From: a gamma proteobacterium symbiont of Ctena orbiculata
GTDB lineage: Bacteria > Pseudomonadota > Gammaproteobacteria > Chromatiales > Chromatiaceae
Reading direction: 5' to 3'
NCBI GenBank assembly: GCA_003058525.1
Contig: QBVD01000068.1
Span: 1 to 32,816, forward strand
DNA: 32,816 nucleotides
Shown here piece after piece: positions 24,818 through 32,816 of this stretch. Position 1 is the first letter of the stretch, and every line of letters starts with the position of its first letter. The notes under the pieces were generated by a model. It saw nothing but the letters and a program-made list of their open reading frames with translations, ran no database searches and had not been told where the DNA came from. The position numbers and the translations under genes were made by a program.

Positions 24818-26125
24818 ATGAGACATGGGATTCTCAAGCCCAGGTTGAAGCTATTCGGCCTGCTACTCGTCATCATCCTGTCCAGTTGTGGAAAAGAGGC
24901 GAACAGATCTCCGAATGAAGTCAAGCTCAGGATCTGGGCACATGCCGGCCAGGAGGGTGAACGCACGGTGCTGCAGGAGCAGGTCGCCCGATTCAATCAA
25001 AGCCATCCCAAGCTCGATATTCAACTCACCCTGATCCCCGAAGGGAGTTACAATGCCCAGGTCCAGGCTGCCGCGGTTGCCGGTGAATTGCCGGACCTGC
25101 TCGAACTGGATGGTCCCTTTGTCGCCGCCTATGCATGGCAGGGACACTTGCGTCCTCTGGATAAGCTGCTCGACAAACAACTGATTGCCGATCTGCTGCC
25201 TTCGATAACTACCCAGGGCAGTTATGCCGGCCGACTCTGGGCGGTGGGTGTCTACGACTCGGGCCTGGGTCTCTACGGCGATCGCTCCAAACTGCAGCAA
25301 GCCGGTCTGCGTATCCCCTCACTGCAACAGCCTTGGTCCCGGGATGAGTTCGAGACTGCGCTGCGACAGCTGTCCATGCATGACCCGGACGGACAGGTCC
25401 TCGACCTCAAACTCAACTATGCGGGCGAATGGTACACCTATGGCCTGTCGCCGATGCTGCAGTCGGCAGGCGGCGATCTCATCGAGCGAAACCGTCATCT
25501 CAGTGCCGACGGGGTGCTGAACGGACTCGAGAGCAATACCATGCTGAGGGATCTGCAAGACTGGATCACGAAAAACCGTGTCGATCCCAATATCGACGAT
25601 GCCGCCTTTACCAGCCGCCGGGTTCCCCTGGCCCTGGGCGGTCACTGGAATTACCGGCAATACAAAGCAAGTCTGGGTGACGATCTGTTATTGCTGCCCC
25701 TGCCCGATTTCGGTGCGGGCAGCAAGACAGGCATGGGCTCCTGGTGTTGGGCGATCACGGCCGGCAGCCAAAAAACCGGGGGCGCCGCCACCTTTCTCTC
25801 GTTTCTGTTGACCACCGAGGAGGTGCTCTCAATGGCGAACGCAAACGGGGCCATCCCCGCAACCCGCTCCGCCATCGACGCCTCCCCCCTCTACCGACCC
25901 GGTGGCCCGCTGCGCCTGTTTGCCGAACAACTCGAACAGGGCCGTGGGGTTGCACGTCCGCGCACCCCGGCCTACCCGATCATCACCGCGGAGTTCCAAC
26001 GAATTGTCGATCGCATCCGTAGCGGAAGCGATGTCGAATCTGTGCTGGAGCGCGCGGTCGAGGCGATCGATCGTGAGATCGCAGACAACCAGGGCTACCC
26101 CTGGCGTGGCGAGGCACAACCTTGA
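24818..26125 (+). CDS. Sugar ABC transporter substrate-binding lipoprotein
   Basis: This 435-residue protein is the binding component of a CUT1-type importer. Its N-terminus is a lipoprotein signal: basic residues, a hydrophobic run FGLLLVIILSSC, and the lipobox cysteine C24. It would thus be anchored in the periplasm. The mature part is a family 1 solute-binding protein: LRIWAHAGQEGERTVLQEQVARFNQSHP, LPDLLELDGPFVAAYAWQG, and later LALGGHWNYRQY and GMGSWCWAITAGSQK. The ribosome site is weak. It overlaps the next permease start by four bases (TTGA). The ligand is likely an oligosaccharide or glycoside; it cannot be specified. Confidence 0.9.
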   Translation: MRHGILKPRLKLFGLLLVIILSSCGKEANRSPNEVKLRIWAHAGQEGERTVLQEQVARFNQSHPKLDIQLTLIPEGSYNAQVQAAAVAGELPDLLELDGPFVAAYAWQGHLRPLDKLLDKQLIADLLPSITTQGSYAGRLWAVGVYDSGLGLYGDRSKLQQAGLRIPSLQQPWSRDEFETALRQLSMHDPDGQVLDLKLNYAGEWYTYGLSPMLQSAGGDLIERNRHLSADGVLNGLESNTMLRDLQDWITKNRVDPNIDDAAFTSRRVPLALGGHWNYRQYKASLGDDLLLLPLPDFGAGSKTGMGSWCWAITAGSQKTGGAATFLSFLLTTEEVLSMANANGAIPATRSAIDASPLYRPGGPLRLFAEQLEQGRGVARPRTPAYPIITAEFQRIVDRIRSGSDVESVLERAVEAIDREIADNQGYPWRGEAQP

Positions 26126-27024
26126 CCATCCACAGCCGGACAAGCGATCAATCGACGACGGCCCTGCTAATGGCGATTCCCGCCCTCGCCGGATTATTGC
26201 TCTTTATCCTCCTTCCCTTTGCCGCTGCGCTGGCGCTTGCCTTTACCGATCTGCGCCTCGGCTCACCGCTGCCGGTAAAATTTGTCGGCTTCGACCAGTT
26301 TGTCCAGCTGTCCAACGATCCGGACTTCATACGAGCACTGCTCAACAACCTCCTCTTCGCGGCAGTAGTGGTACCCTTGCAGACAGCGCTCGCGCTCGCG
26401 CTTGCGCTGTTGTTGAATCAGGATCTGCCGGGGACGGTGGCATTCCGCACCCTCTTCTTCATGCCTGTCGTCTTTCCCATGTCCCTGGTTTCGGTTATCT
26501 GGTCGTTGATCTATGCCCCCGGCCCGGACGGCATGATGAACGCCTTTCTCGAATGGGCGAGCTTCGGCCTGTGGGAGGCCAGGGACTTCCTCCGCGATCC
26601 CTTGCTCGCCCTGCCGGGCATCATGCTGCTGTCGATCTGGCAGGGGGTGGGATTTCAGATGGTGATCCTTCTCGCCGGTCTGCAGGCGATTCCGCAATCA
26701 CTCTACGAGGCCGCTGCGCTCGATGGCGCAGGGAGATGGCAACGACTTCTTCATATCACGCTGCCGCAACTGCGCAACCCGCTGATCTTCGTCATGCTGA
26801 TCACCACCATTCTCGCCTTCCGTCTCTTTGATCAGGTGCAGATCATGACCCGTGGAGGCCCCGACAACGCGACCACAACCGTGATCTACGAAACGGTGCA
26901 GTCGGCCTTTGCCCGACAACAGGTCGCACTTGCCAGCGCCATGACCGTGGTCTTCTTCCTGCTCGTCCTGGCCGTCACCTGGTTGCAACGCCGTTACACA
27001 CATCATGAGCGGGAAATCACATGA
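26122..27024 (+). CDS. Sugar ABC transporter permease (MalF type)
   Basis: This 300-residue inner-membrane permease has about six hydrophobic segments. The ABC-interaction motif is YEAAALDGAGRWQRLLHITLP at about 200. The first codon is TTG, overlapping the stop of the binding-protein gene (TTGA) with GAGG upstream; an internal ATG at 26170 is an alternative. It would pair with the following permease. The N-terminal segment LLMAIPALAGLLLFILLPF is typical of MalF-like partners. Overlap with both neighbours indicates translational coupling. Confidence 0.92.
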   Translation: MTIHSRTSDQSTTALLMAIPALAGLLLFILLPFAAALALAFTDLRLGSPLPVKFVGFDQFVQLSNDPDFIRALLNNLLFAAVVVPLQTALALALALLLNQDLPGTVAFRTLFFMPVVFPMSLVSVIWSLIYAPGPDGMMNAFLEWASFGLWEARDFLRDPLLALPGIMLLSIWQGVGFQMVILLAGLQAIPQSLYEAAALDGAGRWQRLLHITLPQLRNPLIFVMLITTILAFRLFDQVQIMTRGGPDNATTTVIYETVQSAFARQQVALASAMTVVFFLLVLAVTWLQRRYTHHEREIT

Positions 27025-27854
27025 GAGCTACCCGCTTATCCGTCCTGCTGAGTTATCTGCTGCTTGGCGGCATGGCAGCACTATTCATCGTGCCGTTGTT
27101 GATGATGTTAATCGGCAGCCTCAAACCGGATCAGAGCATATTGCTGGAGGCCGGCTCATTGGCCGCCTTCCTGCCAAGCGATGTCTCGCTGCAAAACTAT
27201 GCCGACGTATTCAGGCGCAGCGATTTCCTGCGTTACTTTTTCAACTCGCTGTTCATCACCGGCTGCATCGTCAGCAGCGGACTGCTGGTCAATTCCATGG
27301 CCGCATACGCCTTCGCCCGCCTGCAGTGGCGTGGCCGGGATCTGCTCTTCAATCTGGTCTTGGCGCTGATGATCCTGCCTTTCGAGGCGATCGCCATACC
27401 TCTGTTCTACGGCGCATCCATGCTCGGTCTGCGCGACAGCTACAGCATCCAGATTGTGCCCTTCATTGCAAACGCCTTCTCCATCTATCTCTTTTACAGC
27501 TTTTTCATCGGTATGCCGAAAGAGCTCGAAGAGGCTGCCCGTCTCGATGGCGCCTCCACCCTGCGTATCTTTTTCAGCATCATCATGCCGAATGCCAAAC
27601 CGGTCTTCGCCAGTGTTGCCATTCTCACCTTTCTCACCTGGTGGGGCAGTTATCTGTGGCCGATGATGGTGACAATCGGACCCTCGGTACGCCCATTGCC
27701 GGTTGCCATCGCCAGCTTCTTCACCCTGCCGCCCCTCAACTGGGGCGACATCCTTGCCTTTGGCGTGATGATGGTGTTACCGGTATTGCTGTTGTTTATC
27801 ATCTTTCAACGCTGGTTCGTACGCGGCGTCGCCAGCTCCGCAATCAAGGGTTGA
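27021..27854 (+). CDS. Sugar ABC transporter permease (MalG type)
   Basis: This 277-residue permease is the second membrane subunit of the importer. It has six hydrophobic segments and the EAA motif EEAARLDGASTLRIFFSIIMP near 170. It ends in a basic tail (VRGVASSAIKG), as MalG partners do. Its ATG overlaps the stop of the first permease (ATGA), and the ATPase gene starts two bases after its own stop. Together with the lipoprotein and the ATPase it forms a complete importer. Confidence 0.92.
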   Translation: MRATRLSVLLSYLLLGGMAALFIVPLLMMLIGSLKPDQSILLEAGSLAAFLPSDVSLQNYADVFRRSDFLRYFFNSLFITGCIVSSGLLVNSMAAYAFARLQWRGRDLLFNLVLALMILPFEAIAIPLFYGASMLGLRDSYSIQIVPFIANAFSIYLFYSFFIGMPKELEEAARLDGASTLRIFFSIIMPNAKPVFASVAILTFLTWWGSYLWPMMVTIGPSVRPLPVAIASFFTLPPLNWGDILAFGVMMVLPVLLLFIIFQRWFVRGVASSAIKG

Positions 27855-27856
27855 GC

Positions 27857-29005
27857 ATGGCGTCCATCGAATTCATCAATCTCAGCAGACGCTTCGACAG
27901 CGGCATTGATGCTGTGCATGAGCTGAACCTGAGTATCGGCGATGGAGAGTTGATGGTTCTTGTCGGTCCCTCGGGGTGCGGCAAGTCCACACTACTGAGA
28001 ATGGCAGCGGGACTGGAGGAGATCAGTTCAGGAGAGATTCGCATCGGCGGGCGCCTGGTCAACCAGATCCCGGCCCAGCAGCGGAATGTGGCCATGGTGT
28101 TCCAAAACTATGCGCTCTACCCTCACATGACGGTGCGTCGCAACCTGGATTTTCCATTGCGCATGCAAAGACTGTCGCCCACCGATATCGACCGTCGAGT
28201 GATGCAGATCGCAGAGATGCTCGATCTTGTCCCGCTACTCGAGCGAAAACCCAGGGCCCTGTCAGGCGGACAGCGTCAGCGTGTGGCGATGGGCCGCGCC
28301 ATCATAAGGAAAGCCGACCTGTTCCTGATGGATGAACCGCTCTCCAATCTCGATGCCCAATTGCGTGTACAGATCCGTTCTGAAATCATTCGCTTGCAGA
28401 GAGAACTCGCCATCACCACGCTCTATGTCACCCATGACCAGGCTGAGGCCATGACCCTGGGCCAGCGCATTGCGGTCCTCAATAATGGCCGATTACAGCA
28501 AGTGGCCCAGCCGCATGTTATCTATCAGCACCCCGCCAATACCTTCGTCGCGAATTTTATCGGATCTCCCGGCATGAACCTCATCCGTGGATCATTGCAC
28601 CGCAGCCAGGGAAATACTCTACTCCAGTTGGGGCCGCTGCATCTATCGCTCCCGGAGCGGGTTGTGGCCCGCCATGCCGATCTAAACTCATGCTCCGGCC
28701 AGACAATCCTGGCGGGGATACGACCCAATGCAATCCGCATCACTCAAGCGCAATCAGAGGTTGGCCTGGCTGCCCGGGTCACCGCGGTTGAATCGATGGG
28801 TCATGAAACCATTCTGCATCTTGCCACGGAGCTGGAGGTGGCCGCTGGTGAAATTTCCGATCGAGCGGTTTCCGCTACTCAGCCTCGACCTTTGATTGCC
28901 CTACTGCCCGGCCATCACGGATTCAGTGCCGGAGAAACGTTGACTTTGAGTTTCGAAATCGACAATCTGTGCCTGTTCGATCTGCACGGCCAAGCTATCG
29001 ACTGA
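27857..29005 (+). CDS. Sugar ABC transporter ATP-binding protein (MalK/UgpC type)
   Basis: This 382-residue protein powers the importer. It has Walker A GPSGCGKST at 37-45, the Q-loop VFQNYALYPHMTV, signature LSGGQRQR at 135-142, Walker B LFLMDEP with D159/E160, the D-loop SNLD, and the switch histidine H193. The C-terminal 140 residues form a TOBE/OB regulatory domain typical of CUT1 ATPases (ILAGIRPNAIRI, ALLPGHH). A longer frame from 27005 is a shadow of the MalG-type gene, and AAGGG stands before the ATG at 27857. No gene for breakdown of the sugar lies beside it. Confidence 0.94.
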   Translation: MASIEFINLSRRFDSGIDAVHELNLSIGDGELMVLVGPSGCGKSTLLRMAAGLEEISSGEIRIGGRLVNQIPAQQRNVAMVFQNYALYPHMTVRRNLDFPLRMQRLSPTDIDRRVMQIAEMLDLVPLLERKPRALSGGQRQRVAMGRAIIRKADLFLMDEPLSNLDAQLRVQIRSEIIRLQRELAITTLYVTHDQAEAMTLGQRIAVLNNGRLQQVAQPHVIYQHPANTFVANFIGSPGMNLIRGSLHRSQGNTLLQLGPLHLSLPERVVARHADLNSCSGQTILAGIRPNAIRITQAQSEVGLAARVTAVESMGHETILHLATELEVAAGEISDRAVSATQPRPLIALLPGHHGFSAGETLTLSFEIDNLCLFDLHGQAID

Positions 29006-29193
29006 CACGCCTGTTCAATGCGGCGTCCCACCCCGATATGGGTGAATATGAGAATACGGATGGAGCAGCGCCTCCTTGCCATTTCCCCGAAACAAACCCG
29101 CCATGACTTGAATGTTTCGAGTTTATGTAGGAAATTATCCCAGACTGGCGATAAACGACACACTGACCGGCAATCAGTCTGAGTGAAAATAAA

Positions 29194-29943
29194 ATGGACC
29201 ACCGTTCTATTTACATAGCGATACTCTTCTTCGCAGCCAACCTGTTCGGCCTTGCCAACGCAGAAAACCCACAGCGGGCGGCCGAGGAAGTGGAACGCGC
29301 GATCGAGCTTACCCCCGACATTGAAAATGGCAAAGAGGTGTACCGTGTTTGCCTGGTCTGCCATCAACCGGAAGGCTGGGGCAGTATCAGCGGCTACTAC
29401 CCGCAGATAGCCGGCCAATTAAGAAAGGTTATCATTAAGCAACTGGCCGATATTCGCGCACGTAACCGGGACAATCCCACAATGCTGCCTTTCACCATGC
29501 TCGAACTCCTGTCACTGCAGGAGATCGCGGACGTCAGCGCCTATATCGCCAATTTGCCCATGACCCGAAACAACGGGGTCGGCTCGGGCTCTGACCTCAA
29601 GCACGGGGAAGCGATCTACAAAGAACATTGCGCCGAATGCCATGGCAAGCGGGCTGAAGGGATAGTGGATGAAAATATTCCCCTACTCCAAGGGCAGCAC
29701 TATCAATATCTCATGCGCCAGTTCAGGTGGATACGCGACGGACGCAGGCGCAACGCCGACAAAAAGATGGTCAAGCAGAGCCAGAGTTTTCCATCACGCG
29801 ACGTCTCCGCCGTGATGGACTATATATCCCGCTTGAAACCAGTTGAAGAGAAACTTGCACCAAAGAATTGGCGTAACCGGGACTTTCCACGCTATAGACC
29901 GAGCAGATATCAGCACCCTTCAGCTCCCGGCTCCGGTATGTGA
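29194..29943 (+). CDS. Dihaem cytochrome c, periplasmic
   Basis: This 249-residue protein has a cleavable signal peptide (about 1-23, ending LANA) and two CxxCH haem sites: CLVCH at 53-57 and CAECH at 146-150. The spacing and the two-domain layout match the cytochrome c4 / dihaem c-type group of electron carriers. Possible axial methionines lie at M97 or M102 for the first domain and in the KKMVKQSQSF region for the second. The C-terminus is rich in Arg, Tyr and Pro. It has no operon partner; an imperfect CAGACTG/CAGTCTG dyad lies upstream (near 29140-29180). The electron partner is unknown. Confidence 0.88.
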   Translation: MDHRSIYIAILFFAANLFGLANAENPQRAAEEVERAIELTPDIENGKEVYRVCLVCHQPEGWGSISGYYPQIAGQLRKVIIKQLADIRARNRDNPTMLPFTMLELLSLQEIADVSAYIANLPMTRNNGVGSGSDLKHGEAIYKEHCAECHGKRAEGIVDENIPLLQGQHYQYLMRQFRWIRDGRRRNADKKMVKQSQSFPSRDVSAVMDYISRLKPVEEKLAPKNWRNRDFPRYRPSRYQHPSAPGSGM

Positions 29944-29986
29944 GCAGAACACCAGGGCCAAGGTATCTATTTTCACCGCTCAACCG

Positions 29987-31378
29987 CTACAATTCCAGCA
30001 CATCGCCCGGTTCAGGCACGGAGGCCTTGAATCCCACTTCCGACGCCAGCCTGTCGCGAAAATCCTGTTTCGACTCGGGTTCCCCATGTACAACATGAAT
30101 ATGCGGATAGCTGTTCCTGAAACTGCTGAGCCATCGGGTCAGATCATCCACATCGGCATGCGCAGAGAGTCCGCCGACCGTGTGGATTTGCGCCTTGACC
30201 CGATACTCGTCGCCATGGATCCGGACCGGAGATTTACCGTCGACCAGCGCCCGTCCCAGGGTGCCGTTGGCCTGATAACCCACGATCATGATATGCGCCC
30301 CGGAGCGGGAGATATTGTGCTTGAGATGGTGCACTATCCTGCCTCCGGTACACATGCCGCTGGCGGAGATGATAATCGCACCGCTCTTGATGCGGTTGAT
30401 CGCCATCGACTCCTGGGGTGACTCCGTCAGTTTGAGATTTTGCAAATGGGGCATCTCATGGATCTTCTTGCGCAGCTTGGTCGCCTCCTCATCGTAGAGG
30501 TGCGGATAGTCCCAATAGACCTTGCTCGCCCTGATTGCCATGGGGCTGTCAAGAAAGACCTGCCAACGCCCCAGCTCCCATTCATCGTAATTTTGCCCCA
30601 GGTAGTAGAGGATCTCCTGACTACGCCCTATGGAAAAGGCGGGGATCAGCAGGTTGCCCCTTTGATGGGCGGCCTCGCGGATGATGTCGCCGATCTCGTC
30701 GATGGTGTTCTGCCGATCCCGGTGGCGCCGGTTTCCGTATGTGCTCTCGACAATCACATGGTCCGCCTCATCAATGACCGCCGGATCGTTCAGGATGGGT
30801 GTATCGTACTGACCCAGGTCACCGCTGAAGACGATCTTCCGCTGTTTGCCATTCTCATTCAGCCACACCTCCACACTGGTAGAACCGAGAATATGCCCCG
30901 CATCCTGAAAGCGGATCGATATCCCCGGCAGGATCTCCCGCTTCTCCCTGTACTTCAGACCGACCAGTTTATCCAGTGCCTCCCGAGCATCGGCAACAGT
31001 ATAGAGAGGATCGATAAACGGCTTCCCTTTGCGCTTTCTCCATTTGTTTTCATATTGCGCATCCTTCTCCTGCAGATAAGCGGAATCCTGCAGCAGGATA
31101 TCGCACAGCTCCATGGTCGCGTTCTGCGCATAGATCGGTCCCTGATAACCCTGCTTGACCAACAGGGGGATCCGTCCCGAGTGGTCGATATGGCCATGAC
31201 TGAGAACCACCGCGCTGATGTCACCGGGCGAAAATGGAAAGGGACGGCGATTTTTCTCCATCTCCTCCCTGCGTCCCTGTATCAACCCGCAATCGAGTAA
31301 CACCGTCTCTCCATTGGCACGGAGAATATGACAGGAACCGGTGATACCGCTGGTTGCACCATAGAATTCAATCTGCAT
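29987..31378 (-). CDS. Metallo-beta-lactamase / beta-CASP RNase-like protein
   Basis: This 463-residue protein has the HxHxDH zinc motif LSHGHIDHSGRIP at 60-72 and the later metallo-beta-lactamase motifs DAGHILGSTSVEVW and FSGDLGQYD. The beta-CASP domain follows (IPAFSIGRSQEILYYL, SASGMCTGGRI), with VHGEPESK and a histidine in GLSAHAD near the C-terminus. This is the CPSF73-like group of RNA-processing nucleases, widespread in bacteria and archaea. Target RNAs are unknown. It stands between the cytochrome gene (convergent) and a solo terminal repeat about 43 bases upstream of its ATG. Confidence 0.92.
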   Translation of the reverse strand: MQIEFYGATSGITGSCHILRANGETVLLDCGLIQGRREEMEKNRRPFPFSPGDISAVVLSHGHIDHSGRIPLLVKQGYQGPIYAQNATMELCDILLQDSAYLQEKDAQYENKWRKRKGKPFIDPLYTVADAREALDKLVGLKYREKREILPGISIRFQDAGHILGSTSVEVWLNENGKQRKIVFSGDLGQYDTPILNDPAVIDEADHVIVESTYGNRRHRDRQNTIDEIGDIIREAAHQRGNLLIPAFSIGRSQEILYYLGQNYDEWELGRWQVFLDSPMAIRASKVYWDYPHLYDEEATKLRKKIHEMPHLQNLKLTESPQESMAINRIKSGAIIISASGMCTGGRIVHHLKHNISRSGAHIMIVGYQANGTLGRALVDGKSPVRIHGDEYRVKAQIHTVGGLSAHADVDDLTRWLSSFRNSYPHIHVVHGEPESKQDFRDRLASEVGFKASVPEPGDVLEL

Positions 31379-31404
31379 AGGGCATGTCCTTTTGAGGATC
31401 TTGT

Positions 31405-31449
31405 TCGATTCGACACCATAGGGCCGATTGGATAAGCGTTAACAGGCCC
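31405..31449 (-). repeat. Solo terminal repeat upstream of the beta-CASP gene
   Basis: The 29 bases at 31421-31449, read on the minus strand, are GGGCCTGTTAACGCTTATCC and then AATCGGCCC. They match the terminal repeat of the MITE-like elements. Similarity to the second element's other end continues for about 15 bases (ACACNANAG), so this is one true end of a decayed or one-ended copy. TA stands on one side, but TG follows the other end. It lies in the presumed promoter region of the beta-CASP gene. Confidence 0.65.
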
Positions 31450-31608
31450 TGGATTATATTCGCAGCTTATCACGAAGAGAAATCAAAGCACGCCATGAGC
31501 CACAAATTTAAACATTCATGTCGTCACTCAGGGCGTATAATCATTATTAGAGGTGCAATAAGGCTTGGCTGAGACCACCGCATCATTCAACCTTACCGGG
31601 TAACCAAG

Positions 31609-32313
31609 ATGGCAACAGATACAGAGCAAATAGATAACCCTGCAGGTCGAAGCGGACTTCGCGGCATCCACATTATGTGGATCGTCCTGGCAACCATTCT
31701 GGTTACTGCCGCTGTCACCTATTGGGTGGTGCGCACCTATATCTACGCCAAGGACTTTACCCCGGTACAACTCACACATGCCGAACAACAGGTACTCAAC
31801 GACAAGCTTCAACAACTGGGGTATCAGCCAAGCCCCGTTGCCCAGCCCGACCGACACGCTCAGCAGAAGGAGAGCGATGAGCAGTGGTTGAGACCTGAGC
31901 GATACAACGAGCAAGGGGCCAGGCGCGAGGTCTTTTTCAGTGAGAGGGAACTCAATGCCATGGTGGCGAACAATCAGGAATTGGCCAGAAAGCTCGCCAT
32001 CGACCTGGGTGACGATCTGGTCAGCGCCAGACTGCTGGTGCCTGTGGATAAGGACTTCCCAATCCTCGGCGGCAAGACCCTGCGGGTATCCACAGGGGTG
32101 GAGATGGCATTCCGCAACGCCAAACCGGTCGTTATCCTGAAGGGCGTCAGCATCATGGGAGTCCCCATACCCAACGCCTGGCTGGGCGGACTGAAAAACA
32201 TCGACCTGATCAGCGAATTTGGCGATGAACAGGGATTCTGGACAGGATTCGCCAAAGGCGTCGAGGATATTCGCGTCGAAGAGGGTGAACTCAAGATCAA
32301 GCTCAAGGAGTAG
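31609..32313 (+). CDS. Single-TM membrane-anchored protein of unknown function
   Basis: This 234-residue protein has one membrane segment at about 23-42 (IMWIVLATILVTAAVTYWVV), preceded by a short charged N-terminus. The remainder lies outside or inside as one domain. A linker (about 70-100) is rich in Gln, Pro, Glu and Arg. The C-terminal domain has REVFFSERELNAMVANNQELARKL and LLVPVDKDFPILGGKTL followed by IMGVPIPNAWLGGLKNIDL, which looks like a compact beta-rich fold. I do not recognise the family with confidence. A TATAAT at 31536-31541 could be its -10 box. It sits between a solo repeat and a MITE copy. Confidence 0.7.
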   Translation: MATDTEQIDNPAGRSGLRGIHIMWIVLATILVTAAVTYWVVRTYIYAKDFTPVQLTHAEQQVLNDKLQQLGYQPSPVAQPDRHAQQKESDEQWLRPERYNEQGARREVFFSERELNAMVANNQELARKLAIDLGDDLVSARLLVPVDKDFPILGGKTLRVSTGVEMAFRNAKPVVILKGVSIMGVPIPNAWLGGLKNIDLISEFGDEQGFWTGFAKGVEDIRVEEGELKIKLKE

Positions 32314-32570
32314 ACCGGCTTTCTGTTCCAGCGACTTTCCGATATGGCTTATTAAGTCACATTGGAATACACATATAATCAGTCACTCTTCGATTTTTTC
32401 TGCATAACCCTTGGCTGGTGGCGACCAGCCGCGATCGGAACGATGGTGAAACCGCACCCGGTCGGTTTCCATGAGTTTCTTCAACGACTCCCTGTGAATG
32501 GATAACAAAACAGCAGAAAGCTAACTCATGGGTCTTGTGTCTATTAGGATGCTGTATAGAGGTCTTGCTA
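32314..32570. other. Intergenic space with a short hairpin
   Basis: GGCTGGT (32413-32419) pairs exactly with ACCAGCC (32424-32430) over a four-base loop. No T-run follows directly, so it is at best a weak terminator for the gene before it. A minus-strand frame across this space continues into the MITE and is not a believable gene. Confidence 0.4.
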
Positions 32571-32816
32571 GGGCCTGTTAACACTAATCCAATCGACTCT
32601 GCTGGAGCTGTTTTTTTACCCAGCAAGGCAGAATGAGCGAGGTTTAGCCGTGCTAAATGAGCGAATGATAACGCCGCTGGGTGGAAAAACAGCCCCAGCC
32701 CTTCGGGTTGTGCCTGAAAATGCGCCACTCGGCGTTGCTCGTCGCTCATTTGGAATCACCAAACCTCACTCCTCGCGCCTTGATTGGCGCATTTTCAGAC
32801 ACAACAGAGCCGATTG
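32571..32816. mobile_element. MITE-like element, second copy, cut by the window edge
   Basis: The left end starts GGGCCTGTTAACACTAATCC after a TA (32569-32570). The interior is the reverse orientation of the copy at 13192. Arms of 20 bases at 32707-32726 and 32786-32805 form the first stem; 32601-32614 and 32686-32699 form the second, with a small TTTAG/CTAAA hairpin (32643-32657) inside. It lacks a 27-base hairpin-like insert seen in the first copy (13254-13280 region). About 19 bases of the right end are beyond the window, giving an expected length near 265. Confidence 0.78.

Noticed and set aside
27005-27856. Upstream extension of the ABC ATPase frame
   Set aside because: It overlaps the whole MalG-type gene in another frame; the true ATPase start has a ribosome site and a family-like N-terminus.
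1582-31449. A 30-kb composite transposon bounded by the solo repeats
   Set aside because: The interval holds core genes in ordinary arrangement (recG, spoT, cys operon), and no target duplication is seen at the outer ends.
32357-32749. 130-codon minus-strand frame at the right end
   Set aside because: It spans the MITE and the adjacent spacer, and its second half has no conservation signal; only the MITE part recurs.
1-32816. CRISPR arrays, tRNA or rRNA genes
   Set aside because: No regularly spaced direct repeats with unique spacers and no tRNA- or rRNA-like sequence was recognised by eye.

Overview
The window looks like chromosomal DNA of a gammaproteobacterium, with mostly GC-rich housekeeping genes. 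The rpoZ-spoT-ridA run, the recG-ubiC-ubiA run, and an assimilatory cysC-H-I-J block with a divergent cysB all fit Gammaproteobacteria, possibly a Chromatiales or sulfur-oxidiser-like lineage. The lineage is inferred from gene content and order only. No tRNA, rRNA or CRISPR array was seen.

Left edge (1-1610): a cut-off IS91-type transposase start, about 450 bp of AT-rich DNA with phased short palindromes, and an integron-type tyrosine recombinase (intI) with all catalytic residues. No recognisable attC array lies inside the window. The intI stop codon falls within a solo copy of a terminal repeat that recurs elsewhere in the window.

1614-10801: a mostly minus-strand housekeeping block: rpoZ, spoT, ridA, then a two-gene unit (unknown protein and PPOX-type flavoprotein), a plus-strand YjbQ-family gene, then recG, ubiC and ubiA. 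Two intergenic spaces hold short elements bounded by inverted repeats (5367-5566 and about 6101-6260).

10907-12978: an AraC-type regulator divergent from an MFS transporter, with a pair of direct repeats between them.

13192-17562: a 293-bp MITE-like element ends 17 bp upstream of a three-gene plus-strand unit: an acetolactate-synthase-like ThDP enzyme, a large unusual GT-A-like protein, and a small PAPS-type sulfotransferase. It converges on the sulfate-assimilation operon (cysJ, cysI, cysH, cysC, DUF2061). CysC makes PAPS, the donor that both CysH and a sulfotransferase would use. This unit is the best candidate here for an uncharacterised pathway.

22933-32313: cysB, a SAM-methyltransferase-like gene, a four-gene CUT1 sugar ABC importer with no catabolic enzyme beside it, a dihaem cytochrome c, a beta-CASP metallo-beta-lactamase RNase-like protein, and a single-TM unknown protein. 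A second MITE copy runs off the right edge. The two MITE copies differ by compensatory changes in their internal stems, so folding appears to be conserved.
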